In this document: piece after piece, positions 1 to 8,200 of the stretch
How the letters are laid out: each line of letters opens with the position of its first letter
How positions within the stretch are numbered: the stretch's first letter is position 1
NCBI GenBank assembly: GCA_021203745.1
Contig: JAJQAP010000026.1
Span: 1-12,468 of the forward strand
Length of the DNA: 12,468 nucleotides
DNA from: Coprobacillus sp.
GTDB lineage: Bacteria > Bacillota_I > Bacilli_A > RFN20 > CAG-826
Direction of reading: 5' to 3'
Notes under the pieces: model-generated
What the model was told of the DNA's origin: nothing
What the model saw: the letters and a program-made list of their open reading frames with translations, nothing else
Database searches by the model: none
Translations under genes and position numbers: made by a program

Positions 1-4
1 AAAA

Positions 5-81
<77 letters not shown>

Positions 82-92
82 ACACTAACTTT

Positions 93-101
93 ATTATAGC
101 A
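93..101 (-). promoter_or_regulatory. Extended -10 promoter of tRNA-Pro
   Basis: On the minus strand the sequence reads TGC-TATAAT, a perfect -10 hexamer (93-98) with a TGn extension. It predicts a transcription start about 5 nt before the mature tRNA 5' end at 81. No good -35 is visible, which fits an extended -10 promoter. The putative -35 region overlaps the stop of the preceding membrane-protein gene. Confidence 0.65.
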
Positions 102-121
102 TATTCTAGTTAATTTATAGT

Positions 122-1585
122 TTAAGAGTTTTTACGCTCTTTTTTAATCTTATGATGAGAGACTGCAAATGTAGGAATAAAGATGACAAAATAAACAATG
201 GCAAGAATTGAGTTATACATAAAGAGGTAGTCAGTACTTGTGGAGACAATAACGTCAGGGTTATAGATATATCCTTCTCCCTCGATAAATGTTTCTTCAA
301 AACTGTTGATGTTTTGAATGAAATAGAACGGACCACCATCAAAGGTGATAGAACCCGCATATGGTGAATCAAAATGTGTATAATCAAATGTAAGGAAGTT
401 AAGTCCCATAACAAAAATCGAAATAAGAATCAAAGCCATGATGATATAGTCGTACCAATAGAAATGAGTCCAGTCTAAAAGCATAATGATGAATATAATG
501 CCAAAGACAAATAACGCTCCGATTTGGATAAAGAAAATGCTATATGCCCATTCCATATTATAAACAAAATATAGACCACAACTTATATATTCATAAATGG
601 CATAGATAGCGAAGATTATAACAATAACAAAACTAAATAGAACACGACTATGTTTTTTATGATCTCTACCTAAAATCTCTGCAGTTTCTGCTAAAACTCG
701 TTTATTTGCATCCTTTTTAGATAAACCTTGGTCGAGATATGTATAGTATTGCAACAAGGCTCCCTCTCGAATTTCTTTACGATCTACCTTTTTATTAATT
801 CCATATTGAGTGCATAAATTATTAATCTTATTGCGGCAATAATGAGTATTTAACCTCGCGTGTTCACAAAGGTATATAATTAGGACAATTCCAAAGATGA
901 CAAGCGTTCCAATCGTATCGATATTGTATCCTGAGAAGTCAGTTATATTAAAACTACTTTGCCCAACCGGTCTAACACATTCACCAAGAGAATTAATCTC
1001 ACCAGTAAACTGACGAACATTAACAAAGAATTCACTATTAAAGTCAATAAACACAGTTGTTAAACAACCGCCATCAAGTGAAAAATACGAGAAATAAATT
1101 AACATTGCACATGTGACTAGCCAAAGAAGAATATATATTGCGGTAACAAAGTATCCAAACCACCTGCCGTTATGGGTTAAACCTGCCCATATAACAAATA
1201 GAATAAAGACGACCATTATTGCTGCACTCCAAATGATAAATCCTAGAGTGGAACTCATGTCCTCGAAGGCGGTGTAAAAAAGAGAAAACTCAACCACAAA
1301 AGCAAAAAGGCCTACAACAAACGAAAAGAGGAGTAAAGATAAAAACTTATTATGTTTCTCATACTTTCTTTCTAAGGCTAGTTGGCAGTCATGACAAATT
1401 AGTTTTGTGGCTTCTTTCTCGGAAAAACCGGAGTTAACTTTTTTATGAAATTCATCGACACAAGGTTCAATGATTGCACTCTTTTTAGCTTTAGAGTAAA
1501 GGCGAAAATCAACACAAATTGCATTAATTTTCCTTCTAAACTTCAATTCTTTTTTGTTTTTTTTGATTTTCTTTTCTTTTGGCAT
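122..1585 (-). CDS. Polytopic membrane protein with duplicated helical domain + 4TM unit (paralog A)
   Basis: Not recognised as a named family. The 487-residue protein starts with a Lys-rich tail, then a charged helical domain (about 18-80), then hydrophobic segments near 82-105, 114-137, 144-168 and 224-242. A second charged domain (about 251-313) and four more segments near 315-340, 348-370, 376-398 and 456-476 follow. The two soluble domains are alignable: RRKINAIC matches RNKINNLC, SGFSEKEA matches QGLSKKDA, and both end in a Lys/His-rich stretch just before a membrane segment. The protein is therefore an internal tandem duplication of a 'domain plus four TM' unit, and by charge the soluble domains should be cytoplasmic. 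The loop before TM4 has two Cys (174, 203) that the neighbouring paralog also has. It lies 51 nt downstream of that paralog with no terminator between them, so the two are probably co-transcribed. The Shine-Dalgarno is weak. Function unknown; a sensory or envelope role is only a guess. Confidence 0.85.
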   Translation of the reverse strand: MPKEKKIKKNKKELKFRRKINAICVDFRLYSKAKKSAIIEPCVDEFHKKVNSGFSEKEATKLICHDCQLALERKYEKHNKFLSLLLFSFVVGLFAFVVEFSLFYTAFEDMSSTLGFIIWSAAIMVVFILFVIWAGLTHNGRWFGYFVTAIYILLWLVTCAMLIYFSYFSLDGGCLTTVFIDFNSEFFVNVRQFTGEINSLGECVRPVGQSSFNITDFSGYNIDTIGTLVIFGIVLIIYLCEHARLNTHYCRNKINNLCTQYGINKKVDRKEIREGALLQYYTYLDQGLSKKDANKRVLAETAEILGRDHKKHSRVLFSFVIVIIFAIYAIYEYISCGLYFVYNMEWAYSIFFIQIGALFVFGIIFIIMLLDWTHFYWYDYIIMALILISIFVMGLNFLTFDYTHFDSPYAGSITFDGGPFYFIQNINSFEETFIEGEGYIYNPDVIVSTSTDYLFMYNSILAIVYFVIFIPTFAVSHHKIKKERKNS

Positions 1586-1636
1586 TCTTACTAACTACAC
1601 GAGAATGGTACTTTATAAAAAAGGTAAAAACAATAA

Positions 1637-3037
1637 TCATTGTTTTATCCTATGATGCTTAACACAGAAGAGTGGAATGATAATAACCACCATTATAATA
1701 GCCCCCATCATATTGTATGAAGGGATAATATAGTTGCTTACGTTAAAGACCTCTTCTATTGTCGTTCCATCATCCGCTAAGACCTCGCTTAATCTTTCGA
1801 CAACCTCGACATTATAAATTGGGAAATAGGATTGATAGTAGATACTTCCTGGTTGTCCATCGAGATGAGTTGGTAAATCCACTATGGAAGCTATCTCTAA
1901 AATGAGAAGGGCTATCATAACTGCCACAAATATATAATCATACCAATAGAAGTTGGTGTGAGCCGCCAGCATTATGATAAAGAGAAGGATAGTTATGGCT
2001 AGGATAAATCCTAATAGACCACCACACCATTCAGTGTAGGATGAAGCAAATACATAGATTAGCGAATAAATAAGAATTAAAACAAAATAGATAGAGATAA
2101 TAATAAGAGAGGCTAAGAAACGATTATTCTCTTTTCTTGATATTCCTAATTCTCTTGTGTAGCGATCTATTGTGTCGTCATTAGCTTGTTTCTTAGAATA
2201 ACCGCTATCGAGAAGAGAGTAGTAATATTCAAGTCCTTCTTCTCTAATTCGTCCTCTATCCTTTTTAGATGTCTTTCCATAAGATGTTAAGATATTAGAA
2301 AGATTATTTCTTGGATAATTATGGTTTTGAATGGCATATTCAATAAGATACATAATTGCAGATAAACCAAGAAGGACTAGAGAGCCAATTGATGGGAGGT
2401 AATAAACATCAGAAATTAATGATTCTCCACCACCAGCTCCTTTAAGACACGATCCTTCAACTAATGCTTCGGAATTAATTCTAAACTCATAAATAAATGC
2501 ATTATCTACACTAACAGTACGTGAATAAATGCATCCATTTCCAGAATACTGATAGAAATAGTAAATAAATAGATAGCCCATAACTAACCACAAAAGCATA
2601 TAAATAATTAAAAAGACATAATGATATGATCTTAGATTATGTTTTAGGCCTGACCAAATAGTAATGACTAAGAGAATTGCCACCACCACGGCATCCCAGA
2701 TGATAAATGAATTAGGGTTAATGGGTCCATTGGTGAAAATACCCATGTTCACCCAAAATTCAATCACAAAAACAAATACGGCAATAACAGCTGCAAAAAT
2801 TAGGAGTGTTAAAAATTTGTTGTGTTTTTCGTGCTTCCTTTCAAGAGTATCTTGACATTTAGTTACAATTTCTTTTGTGGCCTCCTCTGAGGAAATACCA
2901 CTTTTGACAAGTCGGTGATACTCTTCTAAACAAGGATTAATGATGTCGTCTTTTCTACTCTTTTTATGAAGGCGAAAATTAACACAAACAGCATTAATCT
3001 TTCGACAAAATTTCTTATCTAATTTCCCCTCGTTCAT
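1637..3037 (-). CDS. Polytopic membrane protein with duplicated helical domain + 4TM unit (paralog B)
   Basis: Paralog of the downstream gene, with the same plan: helical domain (about 12-73), three TM segments, a loop with Cys169 and Cys197, TM4, a second helical domain (about 243-306) and four more TM segments ending in a short His/Lys tail. By hand count about 40 of 66 residues match between the first domains of the two paralogs; the extracytoplasmic loops differ much more. The ATG at 3037 is preferred to an in-frame TTG at 3052: it aligns with paralog A's start and has AAGGG just upstream, while the TTG has no ribosome binding site. The gene ends in TGA; read as Trp, the frame would add only eight residues. 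A terminator at 3080-3106 separates it from the kinase-like gene upstream, so it should have its own promoter. Function unknown. Confidence 0.85.
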   Translation of the reverse strand: MNEGKLDKKFCRKINAVCVNFRLHKKSRKDDIINPCLEEYHRLVKSGISSEEATKEIVTKCQDTLERKHEKHNKFLTLLIFAAVIAVFVFVIEFWVNMGIFTNGPINPNSFIIWDAVVVAILLVITIWSGLKHNLRSYHYVFLIIYMLLWLVMGYLFIYYFYQYSGNGCIYSRTVSVDNAFIYEFRINSEALVEGSCLKGAGGGESLISDVYYLPSIGSLVLLGLSAIMYLIEYAIQNHNYPRNNLSNILTSYGKTSKKDRGRIREEGLEYYYSLLDSGYSKKQANDDTIDRYTRELGISRKENNRFLASLIIISIYFVLILIYSLIYVFASSYTEWCGGLLGFILAITILLFIIMLAAHTNFYWYDYIFVAVMIALLILEIASIVDLPTHLDGQPGSIYYQSYFPIYNVEVVERLSEVLADDGTTIEEVFNVSNYIIPSYNMMGAIIMVVIIIPLFCVKHHRIKQ

Positions 3038-3043
3038 ACCCTT

Positions 3044-3072
3044 ACAATACAATATTTATATAAATTAAGCAA
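3044..3072 (-). promoter_or_regulatory. Putative promoter of the membrane-protein pair
   Basis: On the minus strand TTGCTT (3067-3072) and TATTGT (3044-3049) are 17 nt apart. The predicted start site falls on or next to the ATG at 3037, leaving little or no leader. The -10 matches consensus at only 4 of 6 positions, so this is tentative. It lies just past the upstream terminator, where a promoter is needed. Confidence 0.4.
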
Positions 3073-3079
3073 ACAATAT

Positions 3080-3106
3080 AAAAAGAGTGGTTTTTTCCTC
3101 CCACTC
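3080..3106 (-). terminator. Intrinsic terminator after the P-loop kinase-like gene
   Basis: On the minus strand GAGTGG (3101-3106) pairs with CCACTC (3085-3090) across a 10-nt loop and runs into TTTTT (3080-3084). It follows the stop of the kinase-like gene at 3146 and precedes the membrane-protein pair. There is no T tract on the plus strand. Confidence 0.75.
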
Positions 3107-3145
3107 CATATAGCGGTACATCAAATATTAAAAAATCCATGCATT

Positions 3146-3652
3146 TTAATCAGCAAGGACTTTTTTTGCAATGGGATCGAAGTCTTCGGGACCATGAATG
3201 TAATAGACATGGTCAAAGTATTCTTCTTCCACTTTATCAGGATGTTCAAACTCTTTTCTAAAATCTTCCATCACATTATCAGGGACAACCCATTGACGAT
3301 GCTTATTTTGATAATCGGATAGTTCTTGTGGGACTTCAAAGATTACTAGGATAAACTCGTCAAAATAATTCTTTAGATCCTTTGTGCATTCATCTCTAAA
3401 CCTTCTTTGTCCTTGGGTGGCATCAAGAATCACAATTCCATCTTTATCGTGAGAATATCCTTTTGGAAGATCATAGAACATCTCCCAAACGAGTGATTCA
3501 CTACCAAAGTATTGTATAGAACCACCGATTAAATCACGGAGATTATCACTGCTAACTGTGTAGACATGACCTCCCTTTGCGTTTCTGATTAAAGAGGCAA
3601 AGTATGATTTGCCACTTCCTGGAACACCGGCTAAAACAAGTAATTTATTCAT
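3146..3652 (-). CDS. P-loop kinase-like NTPase (AAA_33 / polynucleotide-kinase-like)
   Basis: A small 168-residue single-domain P-loop protein. The Walker A motif GVPGSGKS is at 9-16. An SSDNLR segment with Asp36 follows, the usual place for the substrate-activating Asp of zeta-toxin and polynucleotide-kinase-like enzymes. VILDAT (74-79) gives the second strand with Asp77. The C-terminal part (HRQWVVP, a Met-Phe helix, a Pro-x-x-x-Glu stretch and FDHVYYI) resembles the lid and closing strand of the AAA_33 group. These enzymes phosphorylate nucleic-acid ends, nucleotides or small molecules, and the substrate cannot be told here. It probably acts in the cytoplasm; no signal or membrane segment is seen. 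A strong AAGGAGGG lies about 7 nt before the ATG. It stands alone between two terminators, with no antitoxin-like partner beside it, so a toxin role is not suggested. Confidence 0.8.
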   Translation of the reverse strand: MNKLLVLAGVPGSGKSYFASLIRNAKGGHVYTVSSDNLRDLIGGSIQYFGSESLVWEMFYDLPKGYSHDKDGIVILDATQGQRRFRDECTKDLKNYFDEFILVIFEVPQELSDYQNKHRQWVVPDNVMEDFRKEFEHPDKVEEEYFDHVYYIHGPEDFDPIAKKVLAD

Positions 3653-3691
3653 CCCTTTACCCTCCTTAAAGGGCAGTAAATAATATTACAT

Positions 3692-3722
3692 AAAAAAAAT
3701 ACCTTTGTTAAGGTCTTTTTTT
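3692..3722. terminator. Small bidirectional hairpin terminator
   Basis: ACCTT (3701-3705) and AAGGT (3710-3714) pair around a TGTT loop. An A8 run (3692-3699) lies on one side and a T run (3716-3722) on the other, so either strand shows a hairpin followed by Ts. On the minus strand it ends the 162-residue protein gene. The stem is only 5 bp before the A/T extension, hence moderate confidence. Confidence 0.6.
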
Positions 3723-3739
3723 AAAAGTTTATTTTAAGA

Positions 3740-4228
3740 TTATAGGATTCCTATACTTTCTAAGTATAGATGGTTATATGATTCTTCCCCTTCAAGGAAT
3801 TTATCTCCTAGTTTTGTGTCCACATATTCAGGAAGATTTTCTTCTAGTGTGGCTCTTTTCCACTCCGGAGTTAGGGTATCATATGTCGCGTTCTTTCTTA
3901 AAGTCGAAATTGTCGCATTATCTAAAATCCCATTTCTTGTCATATATCTAGTGGAAGAACGGATGGATGCTTTAATATCAGAAAGGGTCTTCTCTTGTTC
4001 TTTTCTTAAGGCTATTTTCTTTGAAACAGTATCTAGAGCTAAAGGTTCAACATATTTAGATATAATGCGAGAACCTTCTCTCCATTGTCGGTAGTAGTAA
4101 GTATGTCCAGAGATAGTCTTCTTTGAAATATAACCTCTAGGCAAAGCATTAATTAATGATTTAATTTCTGCTTCTGATCTTAGAAGTTCGACAAGCTGAA
4201 GAACGCGTTTTTGATACTTAGCTTCCAT
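3740..4228 (-). CDS. Small basic protein of unknown function with a Tyr/Arg-rich beta motif
   Basis: Not firmly recognised. The 162-residue protein has an N-terminal helix (1-27), then a conspicuous segment at about 29-60: LPRGYISKKTISG, then YYYRQWREG, then SKYV. This pattern (Leu-Pro-x-Gly, Lys-rich strand, Gly, Tyr-Tyr-Tyr, Arg-Glu-Gly, SKY) recurs in short uncharacterised Bacillota proteins and looks like a small beta-hairpin nucleic-acid-binding module; that reading is inference. A Lys/Glu-rich helix (65-92) and a C-terminal helical part ending in FLEGEESYNHLYLESIGIL follow. No membrane segment or signal peptide is present. The ATG at 4228 has no Shine-Dalgarno, but TATAAT lies 7 nt upstream, suggesting a leaderless mRNA. 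The esterase gene diverges from it across 105 nt. An antitoxin-like or regulatory role is possible but unproven. Confidence 0.7.
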   Translation of the reverse strand: MEAKYQKRVLQLVELLRSEAEIKSLINALPRGYISKKTISGHTYYYRQWREGSRIISKYVEPLALDTVSKKIALRKEQEKTLSDIKASIRSSTRYMTRNGILDNATISTLRKNATYDTLTPEWKRATLEENLPEYVDTKLGDKFLEGEESYNHLYLESIGIL

Positions 4229-4235
4229 AAAATGT

Positions 4236-4241
4236 ATTATA
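4236..4241 (-). promoter_or_regulatory. Perfect -10 box for the 162-residue protein gene
   Basis: TATAAT on the minus strand ends 7 nt before the ATG at 4228. The predicted transcription start falls within about 1 nt of that ATG, and there is no ribosome binding site between. The -35 region is poor (ATGTAA at 17-nt spacing). Confidence 0.5.
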
Positions 4242-4321
4242 CATTAAAATTAAGGTAATTACATAAAAATTTATTAAAACAATTTTTAATAAAAATTGAA
4301 CTAATAGATAAATTAGGGTGT

Positions 4322-4327
4322 TAAAAT
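4322..4327 (+). promoter_or_regulatory. Possible -10 box for the esterase gene
   Basis: TAAAAT ends 6 nt before the ATG at 4334, with no usable Shine-Dalgarno (AGGGTG is 14 nt away). A TTGAAC at 4296-4301 is a possible -35 but the 20-nt spacing is too long. Weak on its own; reported because the same geometry recurs in the window. Confidence 0.3.
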
Positions 4328-4333
4328 AAAGAT

Positions 4334-5242
4334 ATGAAATATTCAAGATGGATGGTAAAACTAGCTTTTTGGTGGATTTCTCAAGGAGAGAAACTAACTA
4401 AAGATAAGAAGAAGTTTCTTAAAAACTATGAGACGATTAATGAAATTGAGTACGACGCAATTGACCCAAAGAAACAACGTCTCTCTATTTACTATCCAAA
4501 AAAAGAAAATGATAAACACACTTTAGCCTTTGATGTTCATGGTGGTTGTTATACATGCAATAATCTAAATGCAAATATTCCTTATCTCCATGATTTAGTG
4601 GACCGCGGTTACACTGTGGTCAATATTGATTATCGGTTGATTAAACCAAAAGACAAAGTAACCATCAAAGAACAGATTATAGATGTCTTTAAGGCTATTG
4701 ATTATATAAATAACAATAAAGATAAATATCATCTCCCAAAAAAGAATGTCTTAATTGGAGATTCTTCAGGTGGTCATTTAGCGCTTCTTTTTGCCTTACT
4801 CAATAAAGAAGATAAATCCTATCTAGTGGATGGTTTACATGTTGATATTAAACTATCTTCAATTGTTCTTTCTTGTCCTGTCTTTAACTACCAGTCAATC
4901 TATAACTGGGCAAAGACACTTCTTAAAGAGAGAGCAATGGATCTTGTCTGGCCTAAATGGAGTGATCCAGAATATATTAAACTATACTCTCCCGAAACGT
5001 ATCTTGATGAAACCTTTGATATCCCACTTATTTATACATCCTCAAAAAAGGACTTTATTGGTAGCCAATCTCAAGAGCTAGATAAAAGAGTAAATGAATG
5101 TCATCTCGAACATGAATTTGTCTATTATGACACTGATGATAAAAAGATTAACCATATCTATAACCAACTCGTTGGGGATAACCATCCAATCAAAAAAGAA
5201 GCTAACGATAGAATAGAAAAGTTTATCGATTCGCATAGTTAA
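4334..5242 (+). CDS. Alpha/beta-hydrolase, esterase/lipase-like
   Basis: A 302-residue hydrolase of the hormone-sensitive-lipase/carboxylesterase-like group. The oxyanion-hole motif HGG is at 69-71 in FDVHGGCYT. The nucleophile elbow GDSSGG is at 142-147, with Ser144 as the G-x-S-x-G serine. Asp240 (SSKKDF) is the likely acid, and His274 (NHIYNQ) or His284 (DNHP) the likely base. It should hydrolyse a small ester; the substrate is unknown. The N-terminus (1-15) is Trp-rich and somewhat hydrophobic but has no signal-peptide cleavage site or lipobox, so the enzyme is probably cytoplasmic or loosely membrane-associated. It and the partial lipoprotein gene at the right edge are the only plus-strand genes. 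Its stop lies inside the terminator shared with the convergent nifJ. Confidence 0.88.
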   Translation: MKYSRWMVKLAFWWISQGEKLTKDKKKFLKNYETINEIEYDAIDPKKQRLSIYYPKKENDKHTLAFDVHGGCYTCNNLNANIPYLHDLVDRGYTVVNIDYRLIKPKDKVTIKEQIIDVFKAIDYINNNKDKYHLPKKNVLIGDSSGGHLALLFALLNKEDKSYLVDGLHVDIKLSSIVLSCPVFNYQSIYNWAKTLLKERAMDLVWPKWSDPEYIKLYSPETYLDETFDIPLIYTSSKKDFIGSQSQELDKRVNECHLEHEFVYYDTDDKKINHIYNQLVGDNHPIKKEANDRIEKFIDSHS

Positions 5243-5269
5243 AAAGGATGTCAAGTTGACACCCTTTTT
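5241..5269. terminator. Bidirectional terminator between esterase and nifJ
   Basis: AAAAAGG-A-TGTCA pairs with TGACA-C-CCTTTTT around an AGT loop with one A/C mismatch. The flanking A5 and T5 give a T tract on both strands, so one hairpin serves both convergent genes. It overlaps the last two bases of the esterase stop codon (5240-5242). Confidence 0.85.
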
Positions 5270-5287
5270 AATTATTAACTATTCGGC

Positions 5288-8200
5288 TTAGAGACCGAAT
5301 TTTTTAATACGTTCGAATCTATCTTTTGCGTACTCTTCACATTCAGTTAAGAGTTTTTCCGCATTTTCAGGATTCACTTTTGGAAGTTGAGAGTATCTTG
5401 TTTCACTCATGATGAAGTCTCTGAACTTAGAATAATCAGGTTCTTTGCAGTCAATTTCAAGAGCGGGTTTACCCTCCGCTGCCTTTCTTGGATCATAACG
5501 GAAGATTGGGAAATAACCACAATCAACGGCTTTCTTCTCCTGAGCAATTGAATTAGTAAGTCCACCTTTAATTCCGTGGTTAGCACAAGGTGCGTAGCAG
5601 ATAATAAGTGATGGACCGTCATATGACTCCGCTTCTTTAAGAGCTTTAATCGCTTTTGTAGGATTAGCGCCAAGCGAGATTTGAGCGACATAGACATTAC
5701 CATAACTCATCGCAATTAAGGCAAGGTTCTTTTTAGGAGTGGTTTTACCTGCAGAGGTAAATCTATTAATAGATCCAGTTTGACTTGATTTAGAAGCTTG
5801 ACCACCGGTATTAGAATATAGTTCTGTATCAAAGATCATGATATTGACATCTTCTTCGTTAGCAATGACATGGTCAAGTCCACCATAACCGATATCATAT
5901 CCCCAACCATCACCACCGATGATCCAAACAGATTTATCTTGAAGGTCTCTTTCATACTGAAGAACTTCTTTAATCTCTTTGTCTTTACTCTTTTTGACAA
6001 GATTAACAAGACGAGGAACGATTTCCCTTACCGCGCTTCTATTCTTTATATTAGCAAAGTATTCATCGATTGTGGCTTTGAGCTCATCAGAGACAGTATC
6101 TCTTTCTTTAGCGGCTTGTAGAATTTCAGTGACGTGTTGTAACTTATTGTTTGTGGCAATTCTCATACCATAACCATATTCTGCGTTATCCTCAAATAGA
6201 GAGTTAGCCCAAGCTGGACCTTGACCATCACTATCTGTACAGAATGGGGTTAATGGAGTGGACCCAGAGTAGATTGAAGAGCAACCAGTAGCGTTAGCCA
6301 CAAGCATATCCTTACCAAAGAGTTGAGATACGAGTCGATAGTAAGGAGTTTCTCCACATCCCGCACATGCTCCACTGACTTCCATATATGGCATTAAGAA
6401 GCCAACTCCTTTAACGGAGTCTGTATTAAATTTATCGGATTTATATGTTGTATGTTTATAGAGATAATCCGCGGCCTCTTCCTGTGGGAATTGAGATTTA
6501 GCTTCAACCATCTCAAGAGCAATCTTACCAGTCTTATTAGCAAGACACTCACTAACACAGAGTCCACATCCTACACAGTTTTCTGGAGAGACTTGAATTC
6601 TAAACTTAAGTCCTTTAACAGATGGGCCTTGAGCATCTAAAACATCATCTTTCATGATATCTGGAGCTTTTTTCATCTCTGCTTCATCTAGAAGGAATGG
6701 ACGAATGGTCGCGTGAGGACACACAAAGGCACATTGGTTACATTGGATACAATTCTCTTTATGCCAAAGTGGCACTCTATCAGCGATAGATCTCTTCTCT
6801 TTAAAGGTGATATCGTTTTGCATTGTGCCGTCAAGTAGTTCGTATTCTTGGAACTTACTGACAGGGAGATTATCACCATTAAGGTTACCAATTTCCATAA
6901 CGTATGAATCAAAGTAGTCATTACCCTTAAGTTTTGTCTTACCTTTTGGCATGAGTTTAATCCAATCAGGATTGACTTTAATCTCTTTAAGACCTTCCGC
7001 TCCAGCATCGATCGCCTTATAGTTCATCTGGACAATATCATCACCTTTTTTAGCGTAGCTCTTCTCGGCGTATTTTTTCATCCAGTGTTGAGCCTCATCG
7101 TAAGGCATAATTTGCTGGTTAAGGTAGAAGAAGGATGCCTGTAAAGTTGTATTTGTATGTCGTCCCATACCAATCTCACCCGCAATCTTGTTGGCGTCAA
7201 TCACATAGAATTTTGCGTGTTTCTCGGCAAGTTGAGCCTTAAATCTATTTGGGAGGTTCTTCTCTAACTCTTCTTCACTCATATCAGTATTAAGTAAGAA
7301 CGTTCCTCCATCCTTTAGGTTAGAGAGCATATCAAACTTATAGACGTATGTATCAAGGGAGCAAGAGATAAAATCAGCATTTGTTACATAGTAAGTTGAA
7401 TGAATTGGAGTTTTGCCAAATCGTAAGTGACTACGTGTTACACCACCTGCTTTTCTTGAATCATAGGCAAAGTAAGCTTGAGCGTATTGATGGGTAGCAT
7501 CTCCAATTATCTTAATCGATGATTTATTGGCGGACACTGTTCCATCAGAGCCAAGTCCATAGAATAGGCAGGATGTATAATCACCATTGATATGGAATGA
7601 ATCATCAACAGGAATAGAAAGATGAGTCACATCATCATTGATACCAACGGTAAATCCATTGAATGGCTTATTATTTAAGAAGTCATAAACCGCTTTCATA
7701 TCCTTTGGTTGGGTATCTTTTGAAGACAAGCCATAACGACCACCATAGACTTCAATATCTTTGATACCAGCTTGGTTAAGAGCGGATACAACATCAAGGT
7801 ATAGAGGTTCACCTGTTGCCCCAATCTCTTTTGTTCTATCAAGTACCGCAATCTTTTTACAAGACTTTGGGATAACATCAATTAAATGCTTAACAGAGAA
7901 TGGACGATAGAGATGGACTTTAATTAAACCAAGTTTTTGATCTTTAAGTTCATCAATTACTTCGGTAATGGTCTCGGTAACACTACCCATCGCAATGATG
8001 ACTCGATCAGCATCTTTAGCTCCATAGTATGTAAATGGAGCGTATTTTCTGCCTGTTAGTCTTGTGGCCTCGTCAAAGTATTTACAGGCAACATCAATAA
8101 CATGTTGATAGTGTTCGTTTTGAGCTTCTCTTCCTTGGAAATAGATATCATCGTTTTCCGCTCCACCTCTTGTCACAGGATGAGTGTGTGGGTTTAAGGC

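Noticed and set aside
1586..1636. Terminator or separate promoter between the two membrane paralogs
   Set aside because: The 51-nt gap has no stable hairpin with a T tract and no convincing -35/-10 pair, so co-transcription is the simpler reading.
1637..1639. TGA as a Trp codon (mycoplasma code) at the end of paralog B
   Set aside because: Reading through would add only eight residues, the paralog ends at the same point in its final TM/His tail, and Trp is TGG elsewhere with no in-frame TGA in the other long genes.
3038..3052. TTG start giving paralog B five extra residues
   Set aside because: No ribosome binding site precedes the TTG, the ATG at 3037 aligns with the N-terminus of the paralog, and AAGGG lies just before the ATG.
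2664..4094. Plus-strand open frames opposite the membrane protein and the 162-residue protein
   Set aside because: They overlap better-supported minus-strand genes and show no motif or start signal.
5870..6640. Open frames on the plus strand opposite nifJ
   Set aside because: They lie wholly inside the highly conserved nifJ frame, have no ribosome binding sites and give low-complexity hydrophobic translations; they are frame shadows.
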